From: Plectrocnemia conspersa
Lineage: Eukaryota > Arthropoda > Insecta > Trichoptera > Polycentropodidae
Reading direction: 5' to 3'
Length of the DNA stretch: 64,000 nt
Assembly: GCA_009617715.1 (NCBI GenBank)
Contig: VTFK01000152.1
Coordinates: 186,001-250,000, forward strand
Shown in pieces: positions 21,979 to 34,549 of this stretch. The position numbers and the translations under genes were made by a program. Position 1 is the stretch's first letter; every line of letters begins with the position of its first letter. The notes beneath the pieces were generated by a model that worked only from the letters and a program-made list of their open reading frames with translations, was not told the DNA's origin and did not search any database.

Positions 21979-24900
21979 TCAATTTTGACTACCTCGCCCG
22001 TAGTGAATGCTGTACGGATGCGTTCCGGAAAATGAAGACGGAACTGGCGGCGCGTTATTATAAACGCTCTGCTCGTTGAAGAACGTTTGCGGCTGTTTGT
22101 TGAAGTCGTGAACGTTTTTGTACGCAGTCTCCGAGTAAACGGAAGCATTGTTCAAATTCGGTATTAACGTTATAGGCACATTATCGTAGTCTTCTTCGTC
22201 GTGGTCATGGAATTCTATGGACTCTTCGGCTCGGTGCGTTAAACTTTCGATCCTTCTCTTGTTTGCTACCGACGAAGCGTTCAGGTTGAGTGGAGACAGG
22301 CTCGACTCGTAATTGTGAAGCGGCGATGACTTCTCTTGCTTCGGAGGCGAAGGGTCATTCACTCGAGGTAGCATAACTTCGACGTCGGGTTTCTTGGTCA
22401 ATGGCAACGGACCTTTGTTTTCGCTCAAATCTAAGGTTTCGCCGATTTTATCATTTGTGTTCGGAGGGAATGTTATGATGGGATTGGTGGACGATTCGGG
22501 GACTTTACGTTTCAAATTGGCGTAAATAACTTTGGGCGCATAGTGGACTTTTGGTTCATACGAAATTGTCGCTGAATCAACATCCTTGTTTTCGTCCACC
22601 GGAGCATCTTCAGACGGTGATACTGAAACGAATGCTGAGTTACTATTGCGAATTTAACATTTTTGTAAAATAGATTAGGGGAAAGCGTACCTATGATTTT
22701 ATTACGCATAGCTTCGCCTGCGTCGTATATTCGCAGTTCATTAGGATGCATTCTACGTTTATGGGCTCTGCAATTTGATCCATTTGCAAAAGTTCGCGAG
22801 CACCAAGGACAAGAATACGGCCTTTTGCCGGTGTGTAGATTACTATGGTTTTTGAGATCCTAAAATATTTTTCAATGGTTACTCGAATACAAGATCGACA
22901 AATTTGCTTTAGACTCAATCTTAATAAGAAGACTAACCTTAGCTCTTCTGAAGCCTTTACCACACAACGTGCATTGATATCTTAGAAAATCATCATGGAC
23001 AAAGAGATGCATTCTAAGTGTCCTTCTCGAGTTTAGCTGCATAGGACAATGTGGACATTGATAAACAGTATCGTTGTGGGTATCAGAATGAATCGACAGT
23101 CTCTGTTTGGTCTTGAAACTAAAAAAATATACGTAAAACATTAATAAACAACACACAAGACATGCTAACAAATCGATATTTACGTTTTATGGCAGACGTT
23201 GCAAACGTGCGGCCTTTCGTCACTGTGCCTCACTTGATGCTCTTCCAAAATCCCTTTAGTGGTGAACGCTCGTCCGCACTGATCGCACACAAACGGCTTT
23301 AACCGTTCGTGAACAGATTTAATATGCATTAACAAACTGCTCTTGGACGCAAACCTATAAATGAATTATGTTATTAATAAACATTCTTTTGGCGTTTATT
23401 GCATATATCGACTTACTTGGATTTGCAAAATTTACATAGATGTGTCAGTCTCTCTTCCATCGGAATGTGCTTTCGTTCGTGGTGCCTCAAAAGCTGCTGC
23501 GTAGTAAACCTCCTGGCGCATTTGCAGCACACGAACGGATGTTCTTCTTTAGGCAGATGCGTTATCATGTGTGATTGTAATTCTGTTTCGCGAGGAAACC
23601 GCTTGTCGCACTTTGTACAACTGAAAATTGTACAATTGATAACTTAACATGAATATAATAATTATAATACAACTTCAATTTCAATCCCTCTATTAGACGT
23701 TTAGAGCTCACAAACTGTGAGTACACGGATGAGAACAGATAAATTATCTGATACTTAAACAAAAACTTTGGAATGCAAATAATGATAATTTTTAAAAATG
23801 GAACTTCGCATTTGTCAAAATATAATTAACCATTATTATGTCATAAGTTAATTAAATATTATTTCAATAAATTAAAGTGATTTCAAATTTTAAATTATAC
23901 AATAAAAAAACAAGGCTCAAAGGTTCATTAGGTGCCCAATGCATACTGGCGATTTTCTTGATGACATCTATAAGTGCCATCCGTAGTCAAAGGGATAAAT
24001 ATATTTTTATTCAAAATAAAACGAATTATATATATATACATAAATATTTAGACATGTCTTAAAAAAATCAAATAAAACACTAACCATATTTTTTTAAATT
24101 GACATGGAGACTATTATATACAAGACATCAATTGGCATCCGCGGTATTTAACATTCGGCAAGCTCATTACGCTAATTGATTTAATCAGTAGGTAAAGTGT
24201 TCAAATAAAAATATATTAATAAATTATATCTGTTTTTAGAAAAAAATATGTCACATTTTGAACAAACAGATTTATAATTTTGTATGCACTCCTCATAAGG
24301 ACCTTTCGGATAATCGTAATTGACAAAAGTGATATTGGAATATATTTTATTGAAATAAATTGGCTAGTGGTGCTCTAGCCCCTGGTATAAAAACTTAGGG
24401 AGGCATTCAGAAGTGCAGGGACGCCATTTGAGAGGGGCAGGTGAGGGCATTTGCCCCCCCCCTTGAATTTGGGCAGAAAAATGCATGACATTTAATGAAA
24501 TAGTATTAATCTTAATGAAATCGAAATATTTAAAAAAAAAGACCACTGACTGGAGAATTTTTGCTCCCCTCCTTCCTGGAAAAAGCTGAAACGACATCCC
24601 GATTCTAAACCAAAACTTCTTATGCTATCCCTCAAAGAAAAGCTAAAAAAAGAGTCTTGAATTAAGGTCGAAAATATTTTTTAAAATAAGTCATTTCAGT
24701 GAAATCACATTGGAATACATTTTTACTAGTGAAAATATAATTTATCTGGCAGGTGCTAGTGAAATTATACGATTTCAACTTTTCCATAAATAGTAATATA
24801 TATATATACAATATTTATTAACATGCGATGAATAAATGTTAGTGAAGTTATATTTTCACTAGTGAAATCCAAATACATTTTCACTAGTAGATATGTACAT

Positions 24901-27413
24901 ATTTTTACTAGCGAAAATATAATTCAACTGATAGGCGCTAATATGCTGCTTTAAAATGTCTATGAAACTCAGTTTGACAGTTGCGAAACGTCCATTTGCT
25001 GTTCAAATTCAAACCTAATTGAAGTTTAAAATTCAAACGATTAAAATTAAAAAAAAAAAAAATTTTAACTCATGGAAGACTGAAATATAATTTTATATAT
25101 GATAATTTATATAGTTTAGTGTTCTAACCAAATTTTATTCGGAACAATTTGTTTTATTGCTTGTTTAGAGAAACACATAAAAACATTAAAAATTCATAAA
25201 AACATGTGACACGCTATATTTATATCATATTAAAGTTGAATTTTATTTTAGTTTATATTCAATACACAGAATTTTTAAGAATATTTTTTTTTCGACAAAA
25301 GAATGCATGAATGAAAAGCAAAAAGATTTTTATTGGTACTTATAGATAGCACAATAAAAGATCGGCATATAAAATATTTTTAGAAGTACCTGAAAGTAAG
25401 GAAGATTTTTTATACACTTTTTGTTTGAAATACGAAATATTAATAAACAGTCAGAATGATGATTGTTCATAAATGTCGGCAACTTAAGTCAAAACTTGAC
25501 TTGCTTGCTTATTATATTAAAAAAAAACCCACAATAACATGGTTAGTTAGTAGCTCTAATATGCTGCTGAGGCATTTTGATCAATAATACTGAAAATGTA
25601 CAACGGAACTATGGTTCGTTGTGTGATTGAATTCAATTTATAATTTGCTCACGAGCAATTTTACATCTCAATGTCACGATCTAATTGAATCATTTCATTA
25701 AATAGAATATCATATAAAAATATATTTACTCAAAACTATCAATCTTTCCATGACTAGCACAATGTCTTCCAATCGAAACTCTGGACGCTAAATATTTTCC
25801 GCAACAGCACAACACCTTAGCGCGCGAATTATGAATGTCACGGAAGTGCAAGCACAATGCGTGCCAATTCTTGCAGTTTTCTTTACATATGTAACAATCA
25901 AAGCTGAAAAAACATCAAAAGTTTAATACATATTCATACAATATAAACTATTTTTAATATATGTAAATACCTAATGATTGATTTGGCGAACTTTTTTTTT
26001 GCTTTCTTAACGGATTTTTTAAGTTCTAAGTTTTCTTTCAGCAGATCGATATTTTCTACGTTTTCGTCGCACGATAGAGGCTCTGCCTTTATATCAACCA
26101 TTGGATTCGGAATGATTTCTTCTAAGAAATTGATATTCTTTGATTTGCTCTTTTTACGCTTTGCTTTGGGTGAATGTTTTAATTTTTTTGACGATTTCCT
26201 CTTTCGATCTAATTGTAAACCTATATAAAAAATATTATTAATATAGTCTTTATTCAGATATGAGAAAAATAATTTAGAATAATATATAATGTCTGCATAC
26301 CAGATATTGCTGATAGTGGTAAACTATCGTCTTCACTGCACGAATCTTCAATTCCGTCGTATGTTTCACCATCGGTTTCATTTTTTACTATAAACTCTCC
26401 CGTGTTATCATCAGGCCATTCGTTATCGGATGAATCAATCAGTTTCAGCGGTTGTTTCTCCACGTTTCCGATCGGATCTTCGTCCTCGGCTTTGATAGTA
26501 CATATCGGGACAAACTTATCGACATCGTCCGTTATGAACTGAAGAAAATTCTTTCTGAACAATCGGCTGTCTTCGATCTTTTGGAAGGTCTCTTTGCCTT
26601 TGAGCAGCGATTGAAACATACATTGAACTCGTTCGCATTGAATGGCATACGAGTCGAATTTGCATAGAATTTCATGACAATGTTGACATATATTGATAGG
26701 AATTCCGACTTCCAATTGACTCTGTAAAAAAAGTATAGCAATTAGTATTTTATTTTCTTCTTACTACAATTATGGATTAAGCTTATTTTACTATTTTTTG
26801 TTTTTAAAGTCTGTTAGAATACATTTAGGTAATATAATAATGTAGCTTAAGATATCGTAGACTAAAATTTAGAATTTTTGAATTTGATCTAAAATTTTGT
26901 GAAATTAAACTTCTTTAAAATATTTTACAAAAAGTAAAAAATATTGTTAATTTTAACTACTGCGGCGTATACGATTAAATAAAAAAACACACAAAGCTGT
27001 GGTGGATGAATATTAACATTTAGAAGAATTTGTAAAATTATGTTGATCTTAAAAATGTGTAATATGAAAAAAAAATGGTCGAAACATGATTAGAATGTAG
27101 TTAAGGGTCATAATAGTAAGATAGAACGTTCCCTAATTGTGGTTTTAAGATTGATTTGTTTATGTATGTGTACTTGTATCGCGATTGAGAGGTACTTGGC
27201 GACCCGCTTGGCCGTCTCCGTGGGTTCTGTCATCTGGAGCAAGGGTCTGGAAACATCGTCTTCGCCACCGCATAGTCGACACCACATGGACCACGACATG
27301 GAAGCTGACGGAGAAATGTCATCCGTCACCATAGAGCTGTAACCCTTGCTCGCCAGGCAGCGATACGACTGCCAACATTCAGGGTTGATAGTAACACCAC
27401 TTTTTTCGGCCAT
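21979..27413 (-). CDS. ZAD-C2H2 zinc-finger protein 3 (9 exons, 817 aa)
   Basis: The largest of the three ZAD-C2H2 proteins, probably a nuclear DNA-binding regulator. Exons in order: 27413-27174, 26721-26301, 26220-25971, 25903-25730, 23620-23417, 23354-23184, 23118-22938, 22859-22691, 22622-21979; all GT-AG, frame kept. The ZAD uses Cys45, Cys48, Cys92 and Cys95 (CRLC...CQHC). An acidic segment and a Lys-rich basic segment follow, then ten C2H2 fingers, and a Pro/Ser/Asn-rich tail of about 215 residues that looks disordered. Met1 gives an unusual 44-residue leader before the first zinc cysteine; Met28, Met39 or Met43 are possible starts. Exons 4-6 (174, 204, 171 nt) equal exons 5-7 of ZAD gene 1 in length and phase. 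Intron 4 (2.1 kb) holds dispersed repeats. Target unknown. Confidence 0.9.
23900..24000 (-). repeat. Decayed relative of the 28.1-kb MITE in intron 4 of ZAD gene 3
   Basis: The reverse complement matches 28115-28195, including 'tcaagaaaatcg' and 'cattgggcaccta' and 'aacctttgagcct'. Its outer end reads CCCTTTGACTACGG, a degraded form of the CCCTTTCACCGCGG terminus. The second end was not found. Confidence 0.65.
24400..24600 (-). repeat. Dispersed repeat family H, copy in intron 4 of ZAD gene 3
   Basis: Reverse-orientation match to 540-690 and 32940-33120, with a run of nine C and the 'tgacatttaatgaaatagta' block. Non-coding. Confidence 0.65.
24690..25020 (+). repeat. Repeat family A fragment in intron 4 of ZAD gene 3
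   Basis: Contains many 'ttttactagtgaaaatata' type motifs on both strands, 'atatgctgctttaaaatgtc' and 'ttgcgaaacgtccatttgct', as in the copies at 20560 and (inverted) at 5800. It lacks the hairpin arms. Confidence 0.65.
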
Positions 27414-28098
27414 ATATAAAAAAACATATTTTTTAATAAAAAATCACTTTGAATATAAATAAGCATAATAAAAAAATAATGTAAGCACCACTCGTGATTT
27501 GTTAAATTTTGCGACAGAGATAAAAAAGCAGGGTGAGGGTAATTAGTCGAAAAATGTAAAAAAGTACATTTCCTTTCTTTATCACAAAAATAATAAAAAA
27601 TGAATATGTTGTATTTCATACCATTTTCATCGACAATTGGTTATTTATTTTTTCGGATATTAGATGATTTCGTTTTTGGGTAGAATTTTTCGCACGCGAT
27701 AAAAACTGATTTCTAAATTTTCTTTAGTTGTTTAATGTCTTCAACCAGTTTTTTAATATTACCATTTTTATATATTATTGATTATCTTTGTTTTTAAATG
27801 TTGTCCAAAGTAGAAACTCTAAAATGTGTTTTTAAATCCTTCAGGCTTCCACTAATAAAAAACGCTAAATTTAACAAGGAATTATTTTAAGAGATTTACC
27901 ATTTAAATACATATTTGTACTATAAAACTAATTGTTTATGCATTATCTTATTAATAAATGAACATTAAATATGTACGTAGATAAAGTTAAATTTATTTAG
28001 TGTGTATTAAAATATATAAACTGCGTATTATTGGGCGTTTTCGGTACTTGGATGGGTCCGCTTATAAAATTTCTAAAATAGTTTTGTATGTTTATTGA
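27414..28098. other. Upstream region of ZAD gene 3
   Basis: A/T-rich region that should contain the promoter; no TATA box or initiator stands out. No gene seen. Confidence 0.35.
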
Positions 28099-28331
28099 CC
28101 CTTTCACCGCGGCTTTTATAGAAGTCGTCAAGAAAATCGTCAGTACTCATTGGGCACCTAAAGGCGCTATAAACCTTTGAGCCTAATAATATGGTAATTT
28201 AGTACAATTTAATGCTGTAATCACTTGAGTTTATTGAATCATAATATTTAAAAAAATATGGCATGAATAGATGTCCCCCACATATTAACAAATTACAAAA
28301 TCGCGCAATAATATCTGCCGCGGTGAAAGGG
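28099..28331. mobile_element. 233-bp piggyBac-like MITE
   Basis: Perfect 14-bp terminal inverted repeats CCCTTTCACCGCGG (28099-28112) and CCGCGGTGAAAGGG (28318-28331). It is flanked by TTGA on the left (28095-28098, a one-base change from TTAA) and TTAA on the right (28332-28335), the piggyBac target signature. No coding capacity. A decayed relative lies at 23900-24000. Confidence 0.88.
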
Positions 28332-28335
28332 TTAA

Positions 28336-31317
28336 AATAAAATAGATGTTAGGTGGAAGTACAGATGCAAAATGTGGCAAAGGTAAATTTTTCTTAATCT
28401 TTAAAAAAGGTAATCTTTTCGTAAATTTCGATACACAATTCGTACGAAATTGTTATTATTGTAGAACAATTAATAAATTTTAACGTATTGGGCGGTTGTT
28501 AAGCGATACATTTCGTAAATGTGTTGATAAAAACTAGCATTTGACACTTTGAACACCCGTGATTATTGACAGTTGTCTGATTTACAGTGCTACCAGCATA
28601 GGAAACTCAAATTGGATTACTCTGTATTTACATTAAAATCACATAACAAAATTGGTCGAGAGCGTTTATTAGGAACATAATAATAATAATAATACTATTA
28701 AGAGTTAATTTTTTTCAATGTCTTTACATACAATTTTCAGTATAAGAGTTAAAGTAATCATTTTGTTTATGCGTGGATGGCAAATTGTTAGAGACAGGTG
28801 TTTTTAGTATTTTGCGATACATGTAAAATATATGCTTAAATTCGGAATAGATGAAAAAAAAAATATGAAGCTAATTTATATAATTCTTTTCTTATTTTAA
28901 ATACATTCGTTGCAGAAAGTTATTCATAGGGCGTTCACTGTTCTGACTAACGCTCGCTCGCACCTAACACTTATTAAACTTATTATGGTAAACATTTCTT
29001 ATATTTCACTAAATTACAATAAATGCGCATTTTATTTTATATACTTATTACTCATTAAAAATTAACTCTATTTTATTATAATAAACGCAAATTAAACATT
29101 ATTTCAAAACGTAGAAAATTATTCCAGATATTTTAAACATATTTATTAAAGTATCCGACGTAATCTTATTTAAAAACACAAAAATATTTTTATTGTACGA
29201 TCAACGCCTTTTTAGCTTTCGATGGTCGCCCGCGTTTTCGTTTTTCACCAATTTCCAGATTCTTTGCTTCCAGAGGCGGATGGATCAATTTAAATTTAAA
29301 TTTTTAATTTGGAACTAGAGAAAATCAGCCTCATTCACTCGACATTTGAGACGACATGAATATCCTACGGTGCTGCATTACAGCAATATTTCAACTGTTA
29401 TGACATATGCATTTATTTGAAAGACTGCTATATTCTCGGTTTAATTTACAACTAAGTACATCGCTGGTTTTAAGTCACATTGTGGTCACTGGTTAGACGA
29501 TGTTATTAGAGTGGTTGAGAGAATATGTAAGTTAAGGTACGGTTGAGGTCACTTTATTAAGAAGAGATTATGTCTTAGTTTAAAATTTAAATTAAAACTA
29601 AAAAATCACATGTTTGTGGCAAGCAATTAAATAATGAGTAATAATCTAAAGAAGCTTAAAACACGGGAAACTCATTGCTGCATATTTTATAGATAAATTA
29701 TTTTGGTGTTGGCAAGATATTATTTATCTTTTATCACCGCATTATGTTCTTTAGAACAGTACATACAAAACAGGGAAATTAATAGAATCTTCCGGTTTTA
29801 AGCTAACAAAGTACAGGTATTATTGTGAATCACCGAGGGCGTACTCCAAAACAAAAGGATCCTCGAGATCGCTCAGAATCATTGGAAACACAATACACAG
29901 ACATATAACAATATACATACATATATAATAATTGTTAAAACGTGGATTATTTATGGAAGCGTCCTGAAAAGTAAGAATTCACAGCGTCTGGCGGTTATTC
30001 GATTCGTTCTTATGCGTTGTTTTGTTCGCCGTTAGCCTCCTTTCTCGAAAACAAATTGGACGTATTCACTTTTGAAAGTCAAACATTACGCGGCAAACGC
30101 CTCGAATGAAACCATTTAAATGTAAATTTTCAGAGCTGAACGCGCTCGCTCATTGAGCATTTTCGCCGAAAAGGACCTATAAAGCTTTATAATCGACGTG
30201 TTTACAAATTCGCATCGAGGATAAACTTTAAGAAGCAATTGCTTCTCTTGTTTACACTCATATAAAGTAACGGGCGTGTTTTAAATTCGGCGCTCAATAC
30301 AAACAAAATAGCGGATTTGGCCATAATATTGCTAAATACGAGCACATACTTTTTGCAATACAGCGTAATTGATGAAATACTTGCATATTATATTTAACAA
30401 CAATATACGATAAAAATGTTAGATACGTATATAATACATACTCTTAATTGAAGAACAACCATTGTCACAAAAATATAAAAAATGTAAAATCTAATTTTCT
30501 AACACTTTATTTAAAACATTTAAATGTAAATTATATTAGAAATAAAATAATACACACAAAAAAAGATAAAAATTAAAAAACAATTTAGATGTTACTCGTT
30601 TTTTTAAGATTTGCTGATTTTTCAATAGTGGTTTTACGGAGCTTGAAGAGAACACCTAGCACTATCCATTTCGTCAATAAAACAAATTTCGAAAAAAAAG
30701 AGAACAATGGTACTTTTTCAATTGTGGTTGGGCATTAATAAAATAAAATGACTGATTTGGTCAAAACAATTTTAAATTTGAGCTCATATTTTTTAACAAT
30801 TGATAAAATTGAGATAAAATTAATTAATCTTCCTGAAATAAATGTTATAATATTTTCTGTTACGAATATCAATAATAATATAAAAATAGTTAATTAAATA
30901 TAAGCTTGTTTTTACCTAGGAAATAAAATGAGGAGAACGATTATCGGTATCCTTTATTATTACATTTATTTGAGTACCATTGAAATTTTAAAAGTTTCGT
31001 ATTTTTGCATTGTGATAGTTTTTGAATAATTATCAAAGTGAACTTTACACAACATAGTAATAAGACACTTATTTACTTAAAAGTGTGAGAAAAGGTAAAA
31101 TATTAGTAATAAAATATAATATAAATAAGTTCAATTACGCACAAGAGATGTCTCTAAATATTTATTTATTTTTTATGTATCGTACCTGTTGAAAATTCAA
31201 CGCGGAGTATATAGAATATGAATATTTTTATGGGTTAAATTAAAAGATATTTAATTAATGCTTTAATTATATCTATACTCTGCAACAGAACATTAATTTG
31301 GCCTCTAGCGTCATGTA
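28336..31317. other. Gene-poor spacer with one GC-richer island
   Basis: About 3 kb without a supported gene. Positions 30000-30330 are CpG-containing and less A/T-biased, with no long open frame; such islands recur in this gene desert and could be regulatory DNA. A Lys/Arg-rich AT-hook-like frame near 29200-29280 on the minus strand (ALVVRSSKAKKA, then RPRKRKEG) is too short to call. Confidence 0.4.
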
Positions 31318-31388
31318 GCATCGGTGGTTCAGTGGTAGAATGCTCGCCTGCCACGCGGGCGGCCCGGGTTCGATTCCCGGCCGATGCA
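31318..31388 (+). tRNA. tRNA-Gly (GCC)
   Basis: A 71-nt cloverleaf: acceptor GCATCGG pairs with CCGATGC, discriminator A at 31388; the D arm contains TGGTTCAGTGGTAGAA (A box); the anticodon arm CGCCT-GCC-A-C gives anticodon GCC; the T arm GGTTCGATTCC is the B box. No intron. A T-rich run at 31394-31402 is the RNA polymerase III terminator. It should be functional. Confidence 0.97.
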
Positions 31389-31458
31389 ACTATTTTGTTT
31401 TTTAATCATATTTTTTATTTTAATTTAACATGTAGATGATATATTATTACAAATATAT

Positions 31459-31869
31459 TCATATAATGACGTCACATACAATGTTTTTGTAGCCTTGAAA
31501 CGACATTTTAAGATACAATTTCGCAACAATTGGTCTCTGGGGGTAGAGAGGAGGAGAATGTTTCGAAATATGAGGGGATTTTAGGTGGAGTATTTCTCCT
31601 CGCGCAACGGTAACTGTTAAGGGTAGTCGACCGAGGAAATTGGTTATGTCCACTATTTCCAACTTATTTTCGAATGGCACCTCCGAAGGCGAAATTTTGT
31701 AGTTACGGTGCAGGACGGCGGAAAGTGGTTTGTTGGCCAAAGCGATTATTTGAACGTCGCGCCATTTTATGATATAAGCTGCCGCACAAAATGCCGGACG
31801 CTGTAAATATAATAAAATAGTTTGCTGCGTTTGTGGATATGGAATGAAACCGCTACTCTCACTCATCAC
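31459..31869 (-). CDS. Hypothetical open frame or exon, 136 codons
   Basis: An open minus-strand frame with composition unlike its surroundings and no low-complexity bias. A strong acceptor-like run (TTTATTATATTTACAG) occurs inside it near 31801-31816, so the real unit may be an exon starting at about 31800 (PAFCAAAYIIKWRDVQII...) rather than the whole frame. I do not recognise the protein: no domain, signal peptide or membrane segment is evident. It could be an exon of a gene whose other exons I could not link, a pseudogene, or chance. It lies 71 bp after tRNA-Gly. Confidence 0.3.
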   Translation of the reverse strand: MMSESSGFIPYPQTQQTILLYLQRPAFCAAAYIIKWRDVQIIALANKPLSAVLHRNYKISPSEVPFENKLEIVDITNFLGRLPLTVTVARGEILHLKSPHISKHSPPLYPQRPIVAKLYLKMSFQGYKNIVCDVII

Positions 31870-32397
31870 TAGAGAAAAGAAAACATTGCGTTATAGTTGT
31901 GAAGTGAGAACATAATTTTTTTTAATGTGATGTACACCAAATGTACATGTCATCTTATTATGTAAATATCTCTATAAATATGTCGAATAAAATGTGAATA
32001 TTTTAGGTATTCCTCTGTGATACACTTACATGTTAAATTAGATATGTATATACAAAATGGATTTATTGCGTAGCAAGCAAGTAATATTTGCATACAGAGG
32101 TTTTCAACTGATTTTTAATATTATTTTTAGAGATAAATATTTAGTATGTTAAATTTTTGCATTTATACAGAATAATTGCAACCAATGCTTTCGTTCGTTT
32201 TTAACAATTATATTAAAATTGGTTACGACTTAGACTATTATAATAATGATTATTTTGTAATTATTATTCAAGGTTTAAGCATTTTAAAACTTATACATAT
32301 ATTATTATTAAACAATTTCTCATTTCCCGTTTGCAAGATAATTTTCCTTTGGAAATTTAGACTAATGTTCTTTATTATCTCAACCAAAATCTGGCAA
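31870..32397. other. AT-rich spacer
   Basis: No gene or repeat that I can support. Confidence 0.45.
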
Positions 32398-32616
32398 CAC
32401 ATAGAGAGTATGTTTCATATTTTCGACGTAGTCAATACGTCACTATCTTCGACTAACATCTTCAACTCCATTTCTCTCAAACGAGAACTTTTGCTGGATA
32501 CCTCGATTGGCAAAGAGTCTGAGAAGCGAACGTGCTCTACTCGAAGCTACTGGGTCACATTTGACCCATTTGAAAATTGCTCTCTATCCGAGGAATCTTT
32601 TGCCAATAAATCATAG
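32398..32616 (+). CDS. Possible orphan terminal exon
   Basis: After an acceptor-like AACACATAG at 32397-32405, an open frame runs to TAG at 32614-32616 with balanced amino-acid use (KESEKRTCSTRSYWVTFDPF..., ending SLSEESFANKS). Composition changes sharply at its left edge. The DPF tripeptide occurs in endocytic adaptor-binding proteins but also by chance. I do not recognise it and no partner exon was found. Confidence 0.22.
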   Translation, partial: HIESMFHIFDVVNTSLSSTNIFNSISLKRELLLDTSIGKESEKRTCSTRSYWVTFDPFENCSLSEESFANKS

Positions 32617-32939
32617 TGTACGTACATGTACGTGAAATCATTTAATATTGCAATATATTATGTAAAACGTCATTAAAATATGTCGAGGTTTTTGCATTTT
32701 AACTTTTTTTTTATATATAACACACAAATCGATTAAGAAATCTGTGCGATTAAGAATGTTATCATTATCCATTTCATAATGAAAACAGAAGTGATATTCT
32801 TGACCTAATTTAATATTGTTTCTAATTTTAACTTAAAAAGGATCTCAAGAATGTTTGAATAGAGAAAATAATAAGGATAAGGTTACAAATAAAAAAATTA
32901 CAATTGTGTTACTTGATACAATTAACATAAATAAAAAAG

Positions 32940-33120
32940 TTTTAACTTGAAAAAAAGCAGGAACATCATTTCAGCTTTTTACAGGGGGTAGGGAAAGTTG
33001 GTCAGTCAGTGGTCGATTTTTTAATATTACGATTTCATTAAGATTTATAGTATTTCATTAAATGACATGCATTTTTCTGGCCAAGGGGGTCCTTGATTTA
33101 GTATACACGTCAAAAGACTT
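32940..33120 (+). repeat. Dispersed repeat family H, copy 3
   Basis: Matches 540-690 in the same orientation, and the reverse complement of 24400-24600. It includes 'ttggtcagtcagtggtcga' and the 'tagtatttcattaaatgaca' block. Confidence 0.65.
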
Positions 33121-33129
33121 TTTATAACA

Positions 33130-34250
33130 TTACTCATAGCATAGGTACAGTATAATTCGGTTTGTTCTAGCAGTAGTACTGCGTCCTCACCGAGTTCCAA
33201 GTCATATTATAGATCGAGTTAAGCTCTTGGGATTCAGGGGATCGATTTAGCTAGACAAAATCAGATGGGAAAAAGTAAATGGCTGCTTTTCTCGATATTC
33301 TAAGTTTGGCCAAGCCCTCATTATTCAATATCAGAAGAAAAGTAAAAGTATTAAATGTAGTTTCTGACTGAAGTGGTGAAAGTGGTTCAGCACGGTAGTG
33401 TTTTAGCTTATATATCATTGATAATTAGTAGAAGTCAAATGTACTGTGCCGATCCCATACAAATGACTAAAAACTTGCGTTAATTAACTGTGACTAAAAT
33501 GATCATCCATCAACAAGGAAACAACACAATAGCGTAAGGATTTGGACTACACATCTCTCGTTACGACCTCACAAATAACACGAGTGTTATTCTTAATGTA
33601 AATATTCTCCGTCATTGAGAGAATATTTATTTGTTGCAAAATGGTCACAGATATAATAAATCACCGGATCCACAAGATTCCCTTTGCAATGCAATACGAC
33701 CTCGGAAAATGTCCATCAAGCGAACGTCTATTTCGCCATTTTAAGAAGCGACTGCAGCGATTGGCTTGCTGATCGCTACAACACCCGCGGACAACATACT
33801 GTCATGGGCGCTCACATCCGGAGAAGAACTCCTTCATACCGAGTACCATCGTAGCAGAGAAAGATCAACTTTCGCTATAGACTCGCTGCCACGCCACCTA
33901 CTAGACCACGGACATAATCTCCGCGCCAACTTTTCCACCACCGCTCAGAGAAAAATCTCACCACTTATCGTCTGTCGCAACATATGTAAATATAATGTAA
34001 TACAACTCTAACTAGATTTCATCCTGAGTCTCATTGGCTACGAATTCATTCAGGGCTCATCACTCAGGGTTCTCAAACCGTAAAGTACCATCCAAAACCT
34101 CGATCCTCTAACCAATGTCGATGATCCGAGGCGATGACTCTGCGTGTATTAAGGCGTAACGTAATTACGAAATCGGTAAAAACTAGCAACGTCGTGATTC
34201 TATGGAATGGGTAATCCGGGGATGTTGCGCTTGGTACCTGTTTGTCGGAG
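33130..34250. other. Spacer with GC-richer unidentified segments
   Basis: Segments 33640-34010 and 34020-34250 are less A/T-biased and hold an 81-codon frame (33766-34011) with no recognisable motif. They may be old mobile-element sequence or non-coding conserved DNA. No gene is supported. Confidence 0.35.
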
Positions 34251-34549
34251 TTATACAAATATGCTTTGGTATTGTTGTTTGGAATTGAAAAGAATATTTA
34301 TAAAACTTAGTATCCTATATTATTTTATCAATACTAATTCATTTAAAGTATTCTATCCACACGTAAATAGTTTTATAAATTCCAATATTTTTTTAATTTC
34401 ATTTATAAGAATTAATATTTCACTCTATCTATTGCTTCTTGTTAAAAAACATTGTACGGCATAGATAAAATCATTCATGAATTCTTATGGAAATAAATGA
34501 GTAGCTTGTATAAAACAAGTATATATTTTCGCAATCCCCTCTATCCATA

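Noticed and set aside
22512..22963. Two extra minus-strand frames (79 and 90 codons) inside ZAD gene 3
   Set aside because: They are alternative-frame readings across real exons 8 and 9 and their intron; the spliced frame explains the DNA.
22000..27413. Gene 3 exons as separate small genes
   Set aside because: Phases match at every GT-AG junction and the finger order is continuous, so one gene is the simpler model.
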